DNA of 19,444 nucleotides from JBDRMN01 sp043812055 (GTDB taxonomy: Bacteria > Patescibacteriota > Gracilibacteria > JAHISY01). This document shows positions 1 through 7,094 of this stretch, piece after piece. Numbering within the stretch: the stretch's first letter is position 1; each line of letters opens with the position of its first letter. Made by a program: the position numbers and the translations under genes. A model generated the notes under the pieces. The model was not told where the DNA came from. It ran no database searches and saw nothing but the letters and a program-made list of their open reading frames with translations. The DNA is taken from assembly GCA_043812055.1 (NCBI GenBank), contig JBDRMN010000050.1, forward strand, positions 1 through 19,444, in the 5' to 3' direction.

Positions 1-890
1 GTCGGACTCTCGATGATGCCAATGTAGTTATCGAATGATTTGCTCATTTTTTCTTTCCCATCCGTACCCTCGAGAATTGGGAGTGTAATAACCGACTGCG
101 GCTGTTTTTTATTCATCTCCATCACTTCCCGCCCCATCAGCATGTTGAAGTGCTGATCGGTGCCACCGAGCTCGACGTCACAGGAACTGAAGATGTCGGA
201 AAGCACGTTCGAATCAATTCCCTGGATCACCGGGTAAAGCATTTCGTGCATGAAGATCGGTTCACCCTTTTTGATGCGCTCAGCAAACATATCCCGCTCA
301 ATCAAACGCGCGTGACTGACTCTGCGTAAAACTGCCAAAACGTTGATAAAGGAATAATGACGTACCGCCCCTTTCTGCATCCGTGTCGCCAACCAAGCGT
401 TGGCGCGAGCGAGAATGTGATTCCCTGGTAAGGGTGGCGTTTCCATTCTTTTGCCATCCGCCTCGATTTTGAACGTTTGACCATCCGGCGCCCGCACATC
501 GTGCATCGAGACAAACCAATCGGAGTTACGAATCCAAACGAAGTGCTCCGGATCGGTCAACAAGATTTTGCCAGCCTGCTCAAGATAAGTCTTCACGTTG
601 GCCTCGACTTCCGCCTGATCAAGTTCCGGCCGAATCTTGGACTTGCCACTCGGATCCCCGATGCGGGCCGTGAAGTCGCCAATCAGGAAGACGACCTTGC
701 AGCCAAGCTCCTGGAACTCCCGTAACTTGCGGAAACAAACCGCATGCCCGAGATGGATATCCGGCCGCGTTGGATCAACTCCGTATTTGATTACGACTTT
801 TGTTGGATCCTTTTTTAGCTTTTGAAGCAATTCTTTTTCGCCAATTACTTCCGAAACTCCACGCGAGAAGATTTTCTTGAGATCGCTCAC
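1..890 (-). CDS. tyrS: Tyrosyl-tRNA synthetase, C-terminal part cut off
   Basis: Charges tRNA-Tyr with tyrosine in the cytoplasm (class Ic synthetase). The minus strand reads continuously with family landmarks: GVDPTRPDIHLGHA (the HIGH-type motif, bases 741-755), FLIGDFTARIGDPSGKSK, a tyrosine-pocket stretch ELGGTDQHFNMLMGR, and KMSKS at bases 36-50. The gene leaves the window just after KMSKS, so the anticodon-binding and S4 domains are not visible. The start is uncertain. GTG at 890 gives the usual N-terminus (MSDLKKIFSRG); an in-frame TTG at 941, next to GAGG, would add 17 residues; an in-frame TGA lies at 954-956. Upstream is a repeat-filled spacer, then the folate gene on the same strand. 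Identity is secure; only start and end are open. Confidence 0.95.
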   Translation of the reverse strand, partial: MSDLKKIFSRGVSEVIGEKELLQKLKKDPTKVVIKYGVDPTRPDIHLGHAVCFRKLREFQELGCKVVFLIGDFTARIGDPSGKSKIRPELDQAEVEANVKTYLEQAGKILLTDPEHFVWIRNSDWFVSMHDVRAPDGQTFKIEADGKRMETPPLPGNHILARANAWLATRMQKGAVRHYSFINVLAVLRRVSHARLIERDMFAERIKKGEPIFMHEMLYPVIQGIDSNVLSDIFSSCDVELGGTDQHFNMLMGREVMEMNKKQPQSVITLPILEGTDGKEKMSKSFDNYIGIIESP

Positions 891-950
891 TTCTGGCAGT
901 TTACCCGCCTCTGCAAAAAGCTCCAAGCTTTGACTGGCCAATTGCCTCAG

Positions 951-1022
951 TTTTCACGTTCTAAGTTTCACGCCCCAAAGGGGCCCCTTCGGGGCTTCAG
1001 GTTTCACGTTTCACGTTTCACG
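951..1022. repeat. Heptad array plus GC-rich palindromic repeat
   Basis: The spacer between tyrS and the folate gene consists of repeats. Bases 998-1018 are three exact copies of the 7-base unit GTTTCAC, with degenerate copies nearby (951-970). Bases 972-994 hold a GC-rich 23-mer built from CCCCAAAGGGG followed by CCCCTTCGGGG (the second a UUCG-type hairpin). The same 23-mer occurs unchanged at 8804-8826. The array runs into the stop codon of the upstream folate gene. No promoter is obvious in it. Confidence 0.85.
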
Positions 1023-1576
1023 CTTAAAACCTGATCAACTTTCTGATCGTGTTCTTCCGCAGGAATCTTTTCCACCATCTGGCAGTCGAAAGCGAGAGCG
1101 ACAGTTTTACCGGAAAAATTCTCCAGCACCCGATCATAGAAACCTTCTCCTTTCCCCAAACGACGACCCTGCTCATCACACGCCACCACCGGCGCTACCA
1201 GTAGATCGATTTTACCTAACGACACAACTGGACAATTTTTGTTTGGCTCCCGAATCCCGAACACACTCACTTCCAAATCTTCCATTTTTTTAATTTCACA
1301 GAATTCCAGTTCATTCTCCACCAGAGGAAAGCCCGGATAAATCCGTGGCAACACCACTCTTTTCCCCACCTTCAGAGAATGCTTAATTATCGCATCCGTA
1401 GAAACTTCCTCCGGCAGACTTGCGTAGAGGGCGACTACCTGAGCCTCCGTATATTCCGGCAAAGCAAAAAGTTTTTGGGCAATCGTTGAACTTTGTTTCG
1501 CGTGTTCTCTGGAAGAAAGCCCGCGACAAGCCGCGTGAATTTCGGATCGCAAACGGGATTTTTTATCCTGGATCAT
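1004..1576 (-). CDS. ygfA: 5-formyltetrahydrofolate cyclo-ligase (MTHFS)
   Basis: ATP-dependent enzyme converting 5-formyl-THF to 5,10-methenyl-THF, returning the storage folate to the one-carbon pool. At 190 aa it has normal family length. Visible signatures are the nucleotide-binding basic N-terminus, ALYASLPEEVST (about 50-60), DLLVAPVVACDEQG (about 124-137) and the hallmark LGKGEGFYDR (140-149), then PAEEHDQKVD near the C-terminus. Its ATG overlaps the TGA of the upstream lipoprotein gene by 4 bases, so it is probably translationally coupled in the dcd-lipoprotein-ygfA run. The last residues (KRET) and the TGA stop are encoded by the GTTTCAC heptad array, so the natural C-terminus seems to have been replaced or extended by repeat sequence. 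Confidence 0.93.
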   Translation of the reverse strand: MIQDKKSRLRSEIHAACRGLSSREHAKQSSTIAQKLFALPEYTEAQVVALYASLPEEVSTDAIIKHSLKVGKRVVLPRIYPGFPLVENELEFCEIKKMEDLEVSVFGIREPNKNCPVVSLGKIDLLVAPVVACDEQGRRLGKGEGFYDRVLENFSGKTVALAFDCQMVEKIPAEEHDQKVDQVLSVKRET

Positions 1577-1902
1577 TTCTCAAGTGTGGGACTGACGAGA
1601 CACCAGGTAAAGTGTATTTTGATGAGTTTTTCGTGTTCTTTCGGAGTGAAGTATTTTTCTTTTGCCTTCAACCACTCCCGATCCGAGTAACCCATGACAT
1701 TTACGGCCCGTTCAACGGCCCGTTCAAACCCCGCTGGAAATTCTGCCTCATCGGCAAGAATCCCCTGTTCGTTGAGATCTTGAACCGCCGTACAAACCGC
1801 CGAACCTAGGGCTATCTTATACTCTTCTTTCGTAATTGGAACTGCCGCAGCACAACCTGCAAACAGCAGGATGGCGAACGCTGCCAGAAATTCAATCTTC
1901 AT
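1573..1902 (-). CDS. Small predicted lipoprotein, unknown function
   Basis: 109 aa. The N-terminus is a lipoprotein signal peptide: Lys2, a hydrophobic run FLAAFAILLFAG and Cys17 in a lipobox-like FAGC, so the mature protein should be lipid-anchored outside the membrane. The mature part is charged and probably helical, with two further Cys (in AVCTAV and TWCLV) and no family I recognise. It overlaps dcd upstream and ygfA downstream by 4 bases each, which strongly supports it being translated although the product is unknown. Nothing in the sequence ties it to nucleotide or folate metabolism beyond this coupling. Confidence 0.8.
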   Translation of the reverse strand: MKIEFLAAFAILLFAGCAAAVPITKEEYKIALGSAVCTAVQDLNEQGILADEAEFPAGFERAVERAVNVMGYSDREWLKAKEKYFTPKEHEKLIKIHFTWCLVSPTLEK

Positions 1903-2507
1903 TTTTTACGAGCCTTCGCAATTTTCAGCATCTCCGGGTCGCGTGTAATTCGCGACTCCTCCGGAAAGACCTGATTCTGATACTTTTGTGTTTTCTTTTG
2001 GGAATAATCCACTTCGGCCGGGCTGGTCAGAGTTTCGAACGCCAATTGGCAAACTCGCATCCCTGGATAAAGTGCGACTGGCATCTGGTTGATGTTCGTA
2101 ATCTCGAGCGTAATCGTGCCGGAGAATCCCGGATCGACGAAGCCCGCAGTGGAATGCACGATAATCCCCAGCCGTCCCAGCGAACTACGGCCCTCCACCC
2201 GCGCCACCAAATCACCCGGCAGAGTAATCGTTTCGAGCGTAACCCCAAGCACGAAATCACCCGGTTGGACGATGAAGGGTTCGCCTTCTTTCTTGATCTC
2301 GATTGAGCGTGAACAGTTTTTGAATGTTTCCGGATCCGCCGGATCAAGCAGTGGAAACTTCGTGTGCTCGTAAAGCTTGAAGTGGTGACCGCAACGCAGA
2401 TCCAGCGAACTGGGACCGATGTTATTGAGATATTCTTCGTCCGGAGCATTAATCTTTACTCTCCCGGATTGGATCGCTTCGCGGATGTCTCTGTCAGAGA
2501 GAATCAT
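1899..2507 (-). CDS. dcd: dCTP deaminase, possibly bifunctional with dUTPase
   Basis: Trimeric dUTPase-fold enzyme that deaminates dCTP to dUTP for thymidylate synthesis. At 202 aa it is of family length. Visible motifs are MILSDRDIREAI at the start, GPSSLDLR (31-38), VEGRSSLGRLG (104-114), HSTAGFVDPGFSG (118-130) with the catalytic Glu in TITLE (135), and YPGMRVCQL (147-155). The HSTAGF-DPGF form resembles the Mycobacterium-type enzyme that also hydrolyses dUTP, rather than the E. coli form (HVTAHR-DPGW); bifunctionality is therefore an inference. Start is ATG at 2507 without a clear SD. A TAAAAT -10 lies about 30 bases upstream. It heads the run dcd-lipoprotein-ygfA-tyrS. Confidence 0.95.
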   Translation of the reverse strand: MILSDRDIREAIQSGRVKINAPDEEYLNNIGPSSLDLRCGHHFKLYEHTKFPLLDPADPETFKNCSRSIEIKKEGEPFIVQPGDFVLGVTLETITLPGDLVARVEGRSSLGRLGIIVHSTAGFVDPGFSGTITLEITNINQMPVALYPGMRVCQLAFETLTSPAEVDYSQKKTQKYQNQVFPEESRITRDPEMLKIAKARKK

Positions 2508-2536
2508 GTTTTAATTTAAGATTGGAGGGTGAGAAG

Positions 2537-2542
2537 ATTTTA
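2537..2542 (-). promoter_or_regulatory. Putative -10 element for dcd
   Basis: On the minus strand GCTAAAATC lies about 30 bases before the dcd start, with no good -35 at the usual spacing. The same core (NTAAAATC) precedes dnaG and two surface-protein genes in this window, which is the main support. Confidence 0.45.
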
Positions 2543-2550
2543 GCGGAAAT

Positions 2551-3447
2551 TCAGTCAATCGGTGGTGCTTCGTGCAAAAAATTTCTTCGCGTAATCAGTA
2601 CTGCTCCCCCAATCACGAGTGGTAATCCAGCTAATTGCCAAAGAGTGGGGATTTCGCCGAGAAAAAGAAGGGCGTAAATAAGTGCACAAACTGGGACTAA
2701 GGTATTTAGCGAAGCAGCTTTCGCCACTGGAATACGATGAATACCTTCAACCCAAAAAATCTTCGAGAGCCCAAAGAGTAGAATTCCGCTGACTAGTAAA
2801 AACGGTAGAGCAGCCGTGAAGCCTGTTTTGCCAACTGGTTCCCAAAACCCGGCGAAAGCGAACAAAAAGGGAGTTGCGATCGTACTACGGACAAAGAGCA
2901 GTGTAATTGCGGAAACTTTTTTACGAGCTTTCTGTTGAAAATTATTACTCACCGGGGCGATCAGCGCTGCCAACAGGATTAAGATATCCCCAATGTTAAT
3001 TTCGAGTTTGCCGGGGAAAAGCACCACAGCAACTCCCCCAAACATCAGCAGCGCCCCGGTAATAGCCGAAGCAGTGTAATTTTCTTTTCTAAGAATAAGG
3101 CCGAAAAAAAGTAAAGAGAACCAAATTTCCATTTGGGCGATAATCGCTGCATTCCCCACAGTCGTGGAGCGTAGAGCGAGAAAGTAAAAAAGGTAGTACA
3201 AAATCCCACTGATGAGTGTACCCATGAGGATCGGTAACCACGCCTCACGAATTAGTAGCTCCCGCCAACGTTTCTGCCAGCAAAACAAAACAGCGAAAAA
3301 ACAAGCGGCAAAAAGGCTGCTCCAGGCCAGCGTCCGAATAGGAGAAAGGTGTTCGTAGGCCAGCAGGGCCAGCACAGGAAAAGCTCCCCACAAAACTGCC
3401 TCCGCCAGTATAATCAATTCGCCCTGTCGAGTTTTCGAGAGTAGCAA
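2551..3447 (-). CDS. EamA/DMT-family transporter
   Basis: 298 aa and very hydrophobic, with about ten membrane helices in two repeated five-helix halves, the layout of the drug/metabolite transporter superfamily (EamA, formerly DUF6). Supporting signs are the N-terminal LAEAVLWGAFPVLALL, the half-repeat boundary near FPGKLEINIGDILILLAAL, and the C-terminal PVCALIYALLFLGEIPTLWQLAGLPLVIGGAVLI, a typical last-helix motif. It acts in the cytoplasmic membrane; the substrate cannot be told from sequence. The start is taken as TTG at 3447 because no ATG or GTG occurs before an in-frame TAA upstream; ATT and TTG are the only choices. It ends 43 bases before the dcd start and is divergent from the nitroreductase gene. 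Confidence 0.88.
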   Translation of the reverse strand: MLLSKTRQGELIILAEAVLWGAFPVLALLAYEHLSPIRTLAWSSLFAACFFAVLFCWQKRWRELLIREAWLPILMGTLISGILYYLFYFLALRSTTVGNAAIIAQMEIWFSLLFFGLILRKENYTASAITGALLMFGGVAVVLFPGKLEINIGDILILLAALIAPVSNNFQQKARKKVSAITLLFVRSTIATPFLFAFAGFWEPVGKTGFTAALPFLLVSGILLFGLSKIFWVEGIHRIPVAKAASLNTLVPVCALIYALLFLGEIPTLWQLAGLPLVIGGAVLITRRNFLHEAPPID

Positions 3448-3488
3448 GATAGTTGCTAGAATTAATTTAACTTTTTAAGTTTAACGAA

Positions 3489-4079
3489 ATGCTGGAAATT
3501 AAAAAGCTTCTCGCCCGCAAAACTGTCAAAAACTTCCTCGCCAAAAAGGTTGATCTCGAGATTCTCGAGAAGGCGATCAAAGTTGCCCACCATACCCCTA
3601 CAAGCTTGAACTCGCGGCCGGTAATCCTGCTCGACATTTCGAAACATAAAGCGGAGGCTTGGATCAGTATTCAACCGGCTGTCCCCACCGCCCCCCACCT
3701 TTTCCTCTTGGCTTCGAACCCGGATCGAGGCGAAGCGAATGCTCGAGAGTTCCTCGCGGGCAGGTACGGGGGTGAAATCGGCGACGAGCAAGTAGAGGTA
3801 GTAATGCAGCGAATCGCCACGAATAAAAAAGAGTGGGCGACTCAACAGGTTTATCTCACGGCTGGTTATTTCTCGGCAACACTTGAAGCCAGTGGCGTTG
3901 CCGGCTGTTGGATTGCTGGTTTTGATAAAGAGGAGTGCGCGAAAAGTGTGGAACTGCCAGAGGGCTACACACCCGAACTCATCTTCGCCTGCGGCTACGC
4001 GGATCCGCAGGACCCGGCCACAAACGAAACTGAGTCTGCCAGAAAGTTCGAGGATTTTTATTTTCCAGAAAAGCAGTAG
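3489..4079 (+). CDS. Nitroreductase-family flavoprotein
   Basis: 196 aa, an FMN-binding nitroreductase-like oxidoreductase that would use NAD(P)H to reduce nitro, quinone or other compounds; the true substrate is unknown. Family marks are the N-terminal LLARKTVKNF (the usual R-R/K-S/T...F FMN-phosphate region), AHHTPTSLNSRPV (about 33-45, the APS-x-N-x-QP region), and LTAGYFSATLEASGVAGCWIAGF (about 123-145), followed by the family's LPEGY..ELIFACGYAD stretch. No SD is visible before the ATG. A weak TAGAAT -10 lies at 3457-3462 inside the 41-base divergent spacer. Its stop codon is part of a 28-base palindrome. Confidence 0.9.
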   Translation: MLEIKKLLARKTVKNFLAKKVDLEILEKAIKVAHHTPTSLNSRPVILLDISKHKAEAWISIQPAVPTAPHLFLLASNPDRGEANAREFLAGRYGGEIGDEQVEVVMQRIATNKKEWATQQVYLTAGYFSATLEASGVAGCWIAGFDKEECAKSVELPEGYTPELIFACGYADPQDPATNETESARKFEDFYFPEKQ

Positions 4080-4103
4080 GGGCGCGATTAATCGCGTCTC
4101 TAC
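4076..4103. repeat. Perfect-axis palindrome at the nitroreductase stop
   Basis: Two 14-base arms (4076-4089 and 4090-4103) pair along their full length with only two G-T wobbles; the centre is the exact palindrome CGCGATTAATCGCG (4083-4096). The left arm contains the TAG stop of the nitroreductase gene. There is no T-run, so it is more likely a dispersed palindromic repeat than a terminator. I recall similar GCGATTAATCGC elements from other bacterial genomes, but cannot verify that here. Confidence 0.75.
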
Positions 4104-4160
4104 ACTGCTCCCTGCCTGCCCTGAGCTTGCCGAAGGGTTCCCTGTAACCTGTTCCCTGCT
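4104..4160. repeat. CT-rich heptads and a CCTGAGC..CGAAGG element before yebC
   Basis: The spacer up to the yebC ATG contains CCCTGAGCTTGCCGAAGGG (4119-4137), with CCCT/AGGG ends, and then 7-base units CTGTAAC, CTGTTCC, CTGCTAT (4142-4162) that run into the start codon. The first two units also occur, in the other order, at 8933-8946. No SD or recognisable promoter precedes yebC here. Confidence 0.65.
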
Positions 4161-4934
4161 ATGTCCGGCCATTCCAAATGGAGCACGATCAAACGCGCCA
4201 AAGGCGCCGCCGATGCTGCACGCGGCAAAATCTTCACACGACATGCTCGTAATATCGAGCTGGCTGCGCGGGAAGGTGGTGGCGATCCCGATATGAACGC
4301 CGCTCTCGCCGCAGCGATCGAAGCCGCTAGGGCCGACAATTTGCCCAAAGAAAATATCGAACGTTCAACCAAAAAGGGTACGGGTGAGCTCGAGGGTGTG
4401 CATGTTGAGGAAAAAACTTACGAGGGCTACGGACCCGGTGGCGTGGCTCTGCTCATCAACACCTTCACCGATAATCCCAATCGCACCACCGCCAACATCC
4501 GCCATTTGTTGACAAAGGGTGGAGGCAAACTGGCCGAATCCGGCTCTGTCGCTTTTCAGTTCGAACAGAAAGGAATTGTTATTGCCGAAGGTGCAACCGA
4601 CTTGTCCGCCGAAGCTCGCAAAGCGCAGGCGGACGAGAACGAGTTGAGCGCAATCGATGCCGGCGCTGAGGACACTGAAAAAGCGGGAGATGTCCTGATC
4701 GTCAAAACTGATCCCAAAAGCTTGATGGAGGTGAGAACGAAACTCACAAAGGCTGGTTTAAACGTAAAATCTGCCGAACTTATTTTCGAACCAGTGAGCG
4801 AAGTTTTGATCACCGAGCAAGCGACTGCTCAAAAAGTTTTGAAGCTTATAGAAACCCTCGAGAAAGATGGCGATGTTGATTCCGTAAGCGCGAATTTCGA
4901 TATTCCGGAGGAATTATTAGAAGAGAGTAGTTAG
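4161..4934 (+). CDS. yebC: YebC/PmpR/TACO1-family protein
   Basis: 257 aa, slightly longer than E. coli YebC. The family has been described as a transcriptional regulator (PmpR) and as a translation factor helping ribosomes through difficult stretches (TACO1/YebC); the cytoplasmic role cannot be chosen here. Signatures are MSGHSKWSTIKRAKGAADAA at the start, FTRHARNIELAAREGGGDP, DNLPKENIERSTKKGTG, YEGYGPGGVALL and TDNPNRTTANIRHL. The C-terminal domain ends in an acidic tail whose last codons and TAG stop coincide with a TAGTTAG heptad array. The ATG sits directly behind heptad repeats and has no SD. Confidence 0.95.
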   Translation: MSGHSKWSTIKRAKGAADAARGKIFTRHARNIELAAREGGGDPDMNAALAAAIEAARADNLPKENIERSTKKGTGELEGVHVEEKTYEGYGPGGVALLINTFTDNPNRTTANIRHLLTKGGGKLAESGSVAFQFEQKGIVIAEGATDLSAEARKAQADENELSAIDAGAEDTEKAGDVLIVKTDPKSLMEVRTKLTKAGLNVKSAELIFEPVSEVLITEQATAQKVLKLIETLEKDGDVDSVSANFDIPEELLEESS

Positions 4935-4998
4935 TAATTAGTAGTTAGTAGTTAGAAAAAATGCCCTCACTACTCACACTAACTGCTCACACTTAAAA
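4928..4998. repeat. TAGTTAG heptad array overlapping the yebC stop
   Basis: Four 7-base units TAGTTAG/TAATTAG are in register at 4928-4955, the first including the yebC stop codon. They are followed by looser heptads on a CTCACAC theme (4966-4996). The segment lies between the converging yebC and dnaG genes. Confidence 0.75.
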
Positions 4999-5040
4999 AT
5001 CATACTACAAAATAGCGCAAACCCACGTCATTTTGTAGTA
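4994..5040 (-). terminator. Terminator-like hairpin downstream of dnaG (copy 1)
   Basis: Arms TACTACAAAAT (5003-5013) and its complement (5030-5040) pair, then a mismatch, a wobble and two more pairs continue inwards. In the minus direction the right arm is followed by ATTTTTA (4994-5000), just after dnaG, so it fits a rho-independent terminator for dnaG. The 38-base hairpin is 31/38 identical, without gaps, to the one at 12395-12432; most of the differences are in the loop. Confidence 0.7.
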
Positions 5041-5052
5041 CGGTTTTATGTT

Positions 5053-6747
5053 TCAAGTTTCACGCTTCAGCAACTTCTGATACTTCCCGGACAACTCCGC
5101 CGCCTTCTCCTCATCCCCCGCTTCCTCCGCCTCTCGCATTTGCGCTTTGAGCTTTTGCTTTTTATCTGAGAGAGAGTTGCGTGAAAGCTTCTTGACCAAA
5201 GCCAACATCTCTTTTTTGACCGCGATATCACCAAAATCAGCGTAGCGATCACTCGCGAGGAGTGCCAGTTTTTCGAACCTGTCCTCCAGCTTTTTCTGTT
5301 CTGCAAAATTGGCGTCCTTCAATTTTTTCCACAGCTCTCCGTATTTGGAACAGTGAATTTTTTTCAAATCCTCGGCAATCCCTCCCGCCACCTTCGGAAA
5401 AGCCAAAACCAAGCCCAGCAAAAAATCTTCCGTGCCGAACTTCTCTTCCACCCTTAGCTCTTCCCCCGACGATTGGGAAAGCTGGGGCAGGTTCTCAAAT
5501 TCCTCTTCCAGAGCCGCTTCCGAAGTTCCCAGCTTCACACTCAGCTTTTTCGAGAACTCCTCCCGTTCCACCGCACTCGCAATTTTCTGAGCGTAACTTA
5601 GAGCTTCCCGAGCCACTTTTTTCTTTTCGGCGGCATTACCGAGGTCGGCTTTCGCAAAAACTTTCGTGAAGAAAAACTCCAGCGGAGTGACCGCACCCGC
5701 AACTGCGTCGGCAAAGATCTGGGGATCCTGCCTGATTGCTTCATCAGGATCCTTGATACCCTCGGGCAGGACTGCGACCTTGGCGCTCACATCCGCTGAA
5801 GCAGATAGCTCGAGAGCCCGCACAGTGGAGTCAATTCCAGCGTTATCCGAATCAAAACAAAAGGTCACGCTTTCGACTAAGTTTTTGAGCGAGGCCAGGT
5901 GCTGCTCGGTCAGTGCCGTCCCGCTCGAGGCCACGACATTACCGAACCCAGCTTGGTGGGTCGAGATCACATCCAGCTGCCCCTCGACTAGGACCGCAAA
6001 CTTCTGCCCCCGGATCGCATCCCGCGCCTTGCTGAAACCGAAGAGAATCGCGCCCTTCGTGAAAATCGGTGACTCGGAAGAATTCAAATATTTAGGTTCT
6101 CCGTCCCCGAGGATACGGCCAGTGAACGCCACCACTCTGCCCCGATGATCTTCGATCGGGAAAATTATGCGTGAACGAAATTTGTCGAAAAGCTGATCGC
6201 TCGCCATTTCCTTCACTCCCGCTACTCCTGCTTCGACAATTTCCTTTTTAGCGAATTTCTTCTCGAGCTCCGGAAAAAGATTTTCATAGCCATCCGGCGC
6301 ATAGCCGACGCACCACTCTTTGATTGTCTCCGCCAGGAGCCCCCGACCCTTCAGATAATCTTGGGCCATTGAATTTTTCCCCAGCTCCCCCACGAAAAAA
6401 TCCGCGGCCGCCTCATTGATTTCAATCAGTCTTTCTCGTTTCTCTTTCTTCACCCCACCCGCCGAGTAAGCCGGTAGCTCTACTCCGGCTTTGTCGGCAA
6501 GAATTTTGAGTGCCTCCTTGAAGTCCACTCCTTCGATCAGCTCCACGATCCTAAAAATATCCCCGCCGGTTTGGCAGCCGTAGCACCACGCAAACTGCCG
6601 CTCGGGAGAGATAATGAAGCTCGGAGTCTTTTCGCTGTGAAAAGGACAACAGGCCTTAAAATTCCGACCCGCCTTCTTCAATTGCACATATTGGGAAACG
6701 ACATCCACGATTGATAAACGCGATTTGATTTCAGCTACGGAGTCCAT
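5053..6747 (-). CDS. dnaG: DNA primase DnaG
   Basis: Synthesises RNA primers at the replication fork. 564 aa with the full bacterial layout: CHC2 zinc finger (Cys34-Pro-Phe-His37 ... Cys55-x-x-Cys58), an RNA-polymerase-like core with the family motif YLNSSESPIFTKG (220-232), and a TOPRIM domain with VEGQLD (254-259) and the metal-binding pair Asp299/Asp301 (FDSDNAG). A helical C-terminal region rich in Lys/Glu resembles the DnaB-binding part. The ATG at 6747 follows an extended -10 (TGCTAAAAT) by about 10 bases, so the mRNA would have almost no leader. The last codons (KRET, TGA) come from GTTTCA(C/A) repeat sequence, as in ygfA. Confidence 0.97.
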   Translation of the reverse strand: MDSVAEIKSRLSIVDVVSQYVQLKKAGRNFKACCPFHSEKTPSFIISPERQFAWCYGCQTGGDIFRIVELIEGVDFKEALKILADKAGVELPAYSAGGVKKEKRERLIEINEAAADFFVGELGKNSMAQDYLKGRGLLAETIKEWCVGYAPDGYENLFPELEKKFAKKEIVEAGVAGVKEMASDQLFDKFRSRIIFPIEDHRGRVVAFTGRILGDGEPKYLNSSESPIFTKGAILFGFSKARDAIRGQKFAVLVEGQLDVISTHQAGFGNVVASSGTALTEQHLASLKNLVESVTFCFDSDNAGIDSTVRALELSASADVSAKVAVLPEGIKDPDEAIRQDPQIFADAVAGAVTPLEFFFTKVFAKADLGNAAEKKKVAREALSYAQKIASAVEREEFSKKLSVKLGTSEAALEEEFENLPQLSQSSGEELRVEEKFGTEDFLLGLVLAFPKVAGGIAEDLKKIHCSKYGELWKKLKDANFAEQKKLEDRFEKLALLASDRYADFGDIAVKKEMLALVKKLSRNSLSDKKQKLKAQMREAEEAGDEEKAAELSGKYQKLLKRET

Positions 6748-6757
6748 AGAGGATTTG

Positions 6758-6766
6758 ATTTTAGCA
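6758..6766 (-). promoter_or_regulatory. Extended -10 promoter of dnaG
   Basis: The minus strand reads TGCTAAAATC, an extended -10 (TGn-TAAAAT) ending 10 bases before the dnaG ATG. There is no clear -35. Transcription would begin about 4 bases before the start codon. The identical TGCTAAAATC precedes the 462-aa protein gene at 12656. Confidence 0.6.
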
Positions 6767-6851
6767 AACCAAACACACGAATGATCTGCAAAAATAAGCT
6801 ACCCAAAAAATCAAGCAGTGATACCCTCAACACCAACACTAACCCCTAACA

Positions 6852-7049
6852 CTACGAATCAAAACTCGCCACCAAAAACAGCACAAACGAAAGAGCTGCT
6901 AATGTAATTGAAGTAGCGGCAATTTTTCCACGCAACTCCGGCTCGGCAATCACTGCTTCCCAAATAAGCAGCAACAGTACGACTGCGGTAACGACAGTAA
7001 AAACCATTGTGGTAATTCCGAAGATTTTTTTGAGTGAAAGTTTTTTCAT
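6852..7049 (-). CDS. Small two-helix membrane protein, unknown function
   Basis: 65 aa. A basic N-terminus (MKKLSLKK) precedes a first helix (about 10-31, FGITTMVFTVVTAVVLLLLIW); a short polar loop (EAVIAEPELRGK) leads to a second helix (about 43-61). Both ends are therefore predicted cytoplasmic. No family is recognised. It lies between serA and dnaG on the same strand, about 45 bases after serA and 104 before dnaG, in a region where every other open frame of this kind is a real gene. The hydrophobic pattern and Lys-rich start argue that it is coding, but there is no SD. Confidence 0.65.
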   Translation of the reverse strand: MKKLSLKKIFGITTMVFTVVTAVVLLLLIWEAVIAEPELRGKIAATSITLAALSFVLFLVASFDS

Positions 7050-7056
7050 TATTTTT

Positions 7057-7093
7057 CTAGTAACTAGTAACTGGTAACTGGTAACTGGTAACT
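7057..7093. repeat. Heptad array CTRGTAA x 5
   Basis: Five consecutive 7-base units (CTAGTAA twice, CTGGTAA three times) plus a partial CT fill most of the spacer between serA and the small membrane protein gene. The same unit (CTGGTAA/CTGGCAA) opens the array at 8891. Confidence 0.9.
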
Positions 7094-7094
7094 C

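Noticed and set aside
3462..4244. Minus-strand 260-codon open frame across the nitroreductase and the start of yebC
   Set aside because: Both plus-strand frames have strong family motifs; the minus frame has no recognisable features and reads through repeats.
4994..5040. Terminator for yebC on the plus strand
   Set aside because: After the plus-strand right arm comes CGGTTTTATG, a weak T-run, whereas the minus side has ATTTTTA directly after dnaG and matches the copy at 12.4 kb in that orientation.
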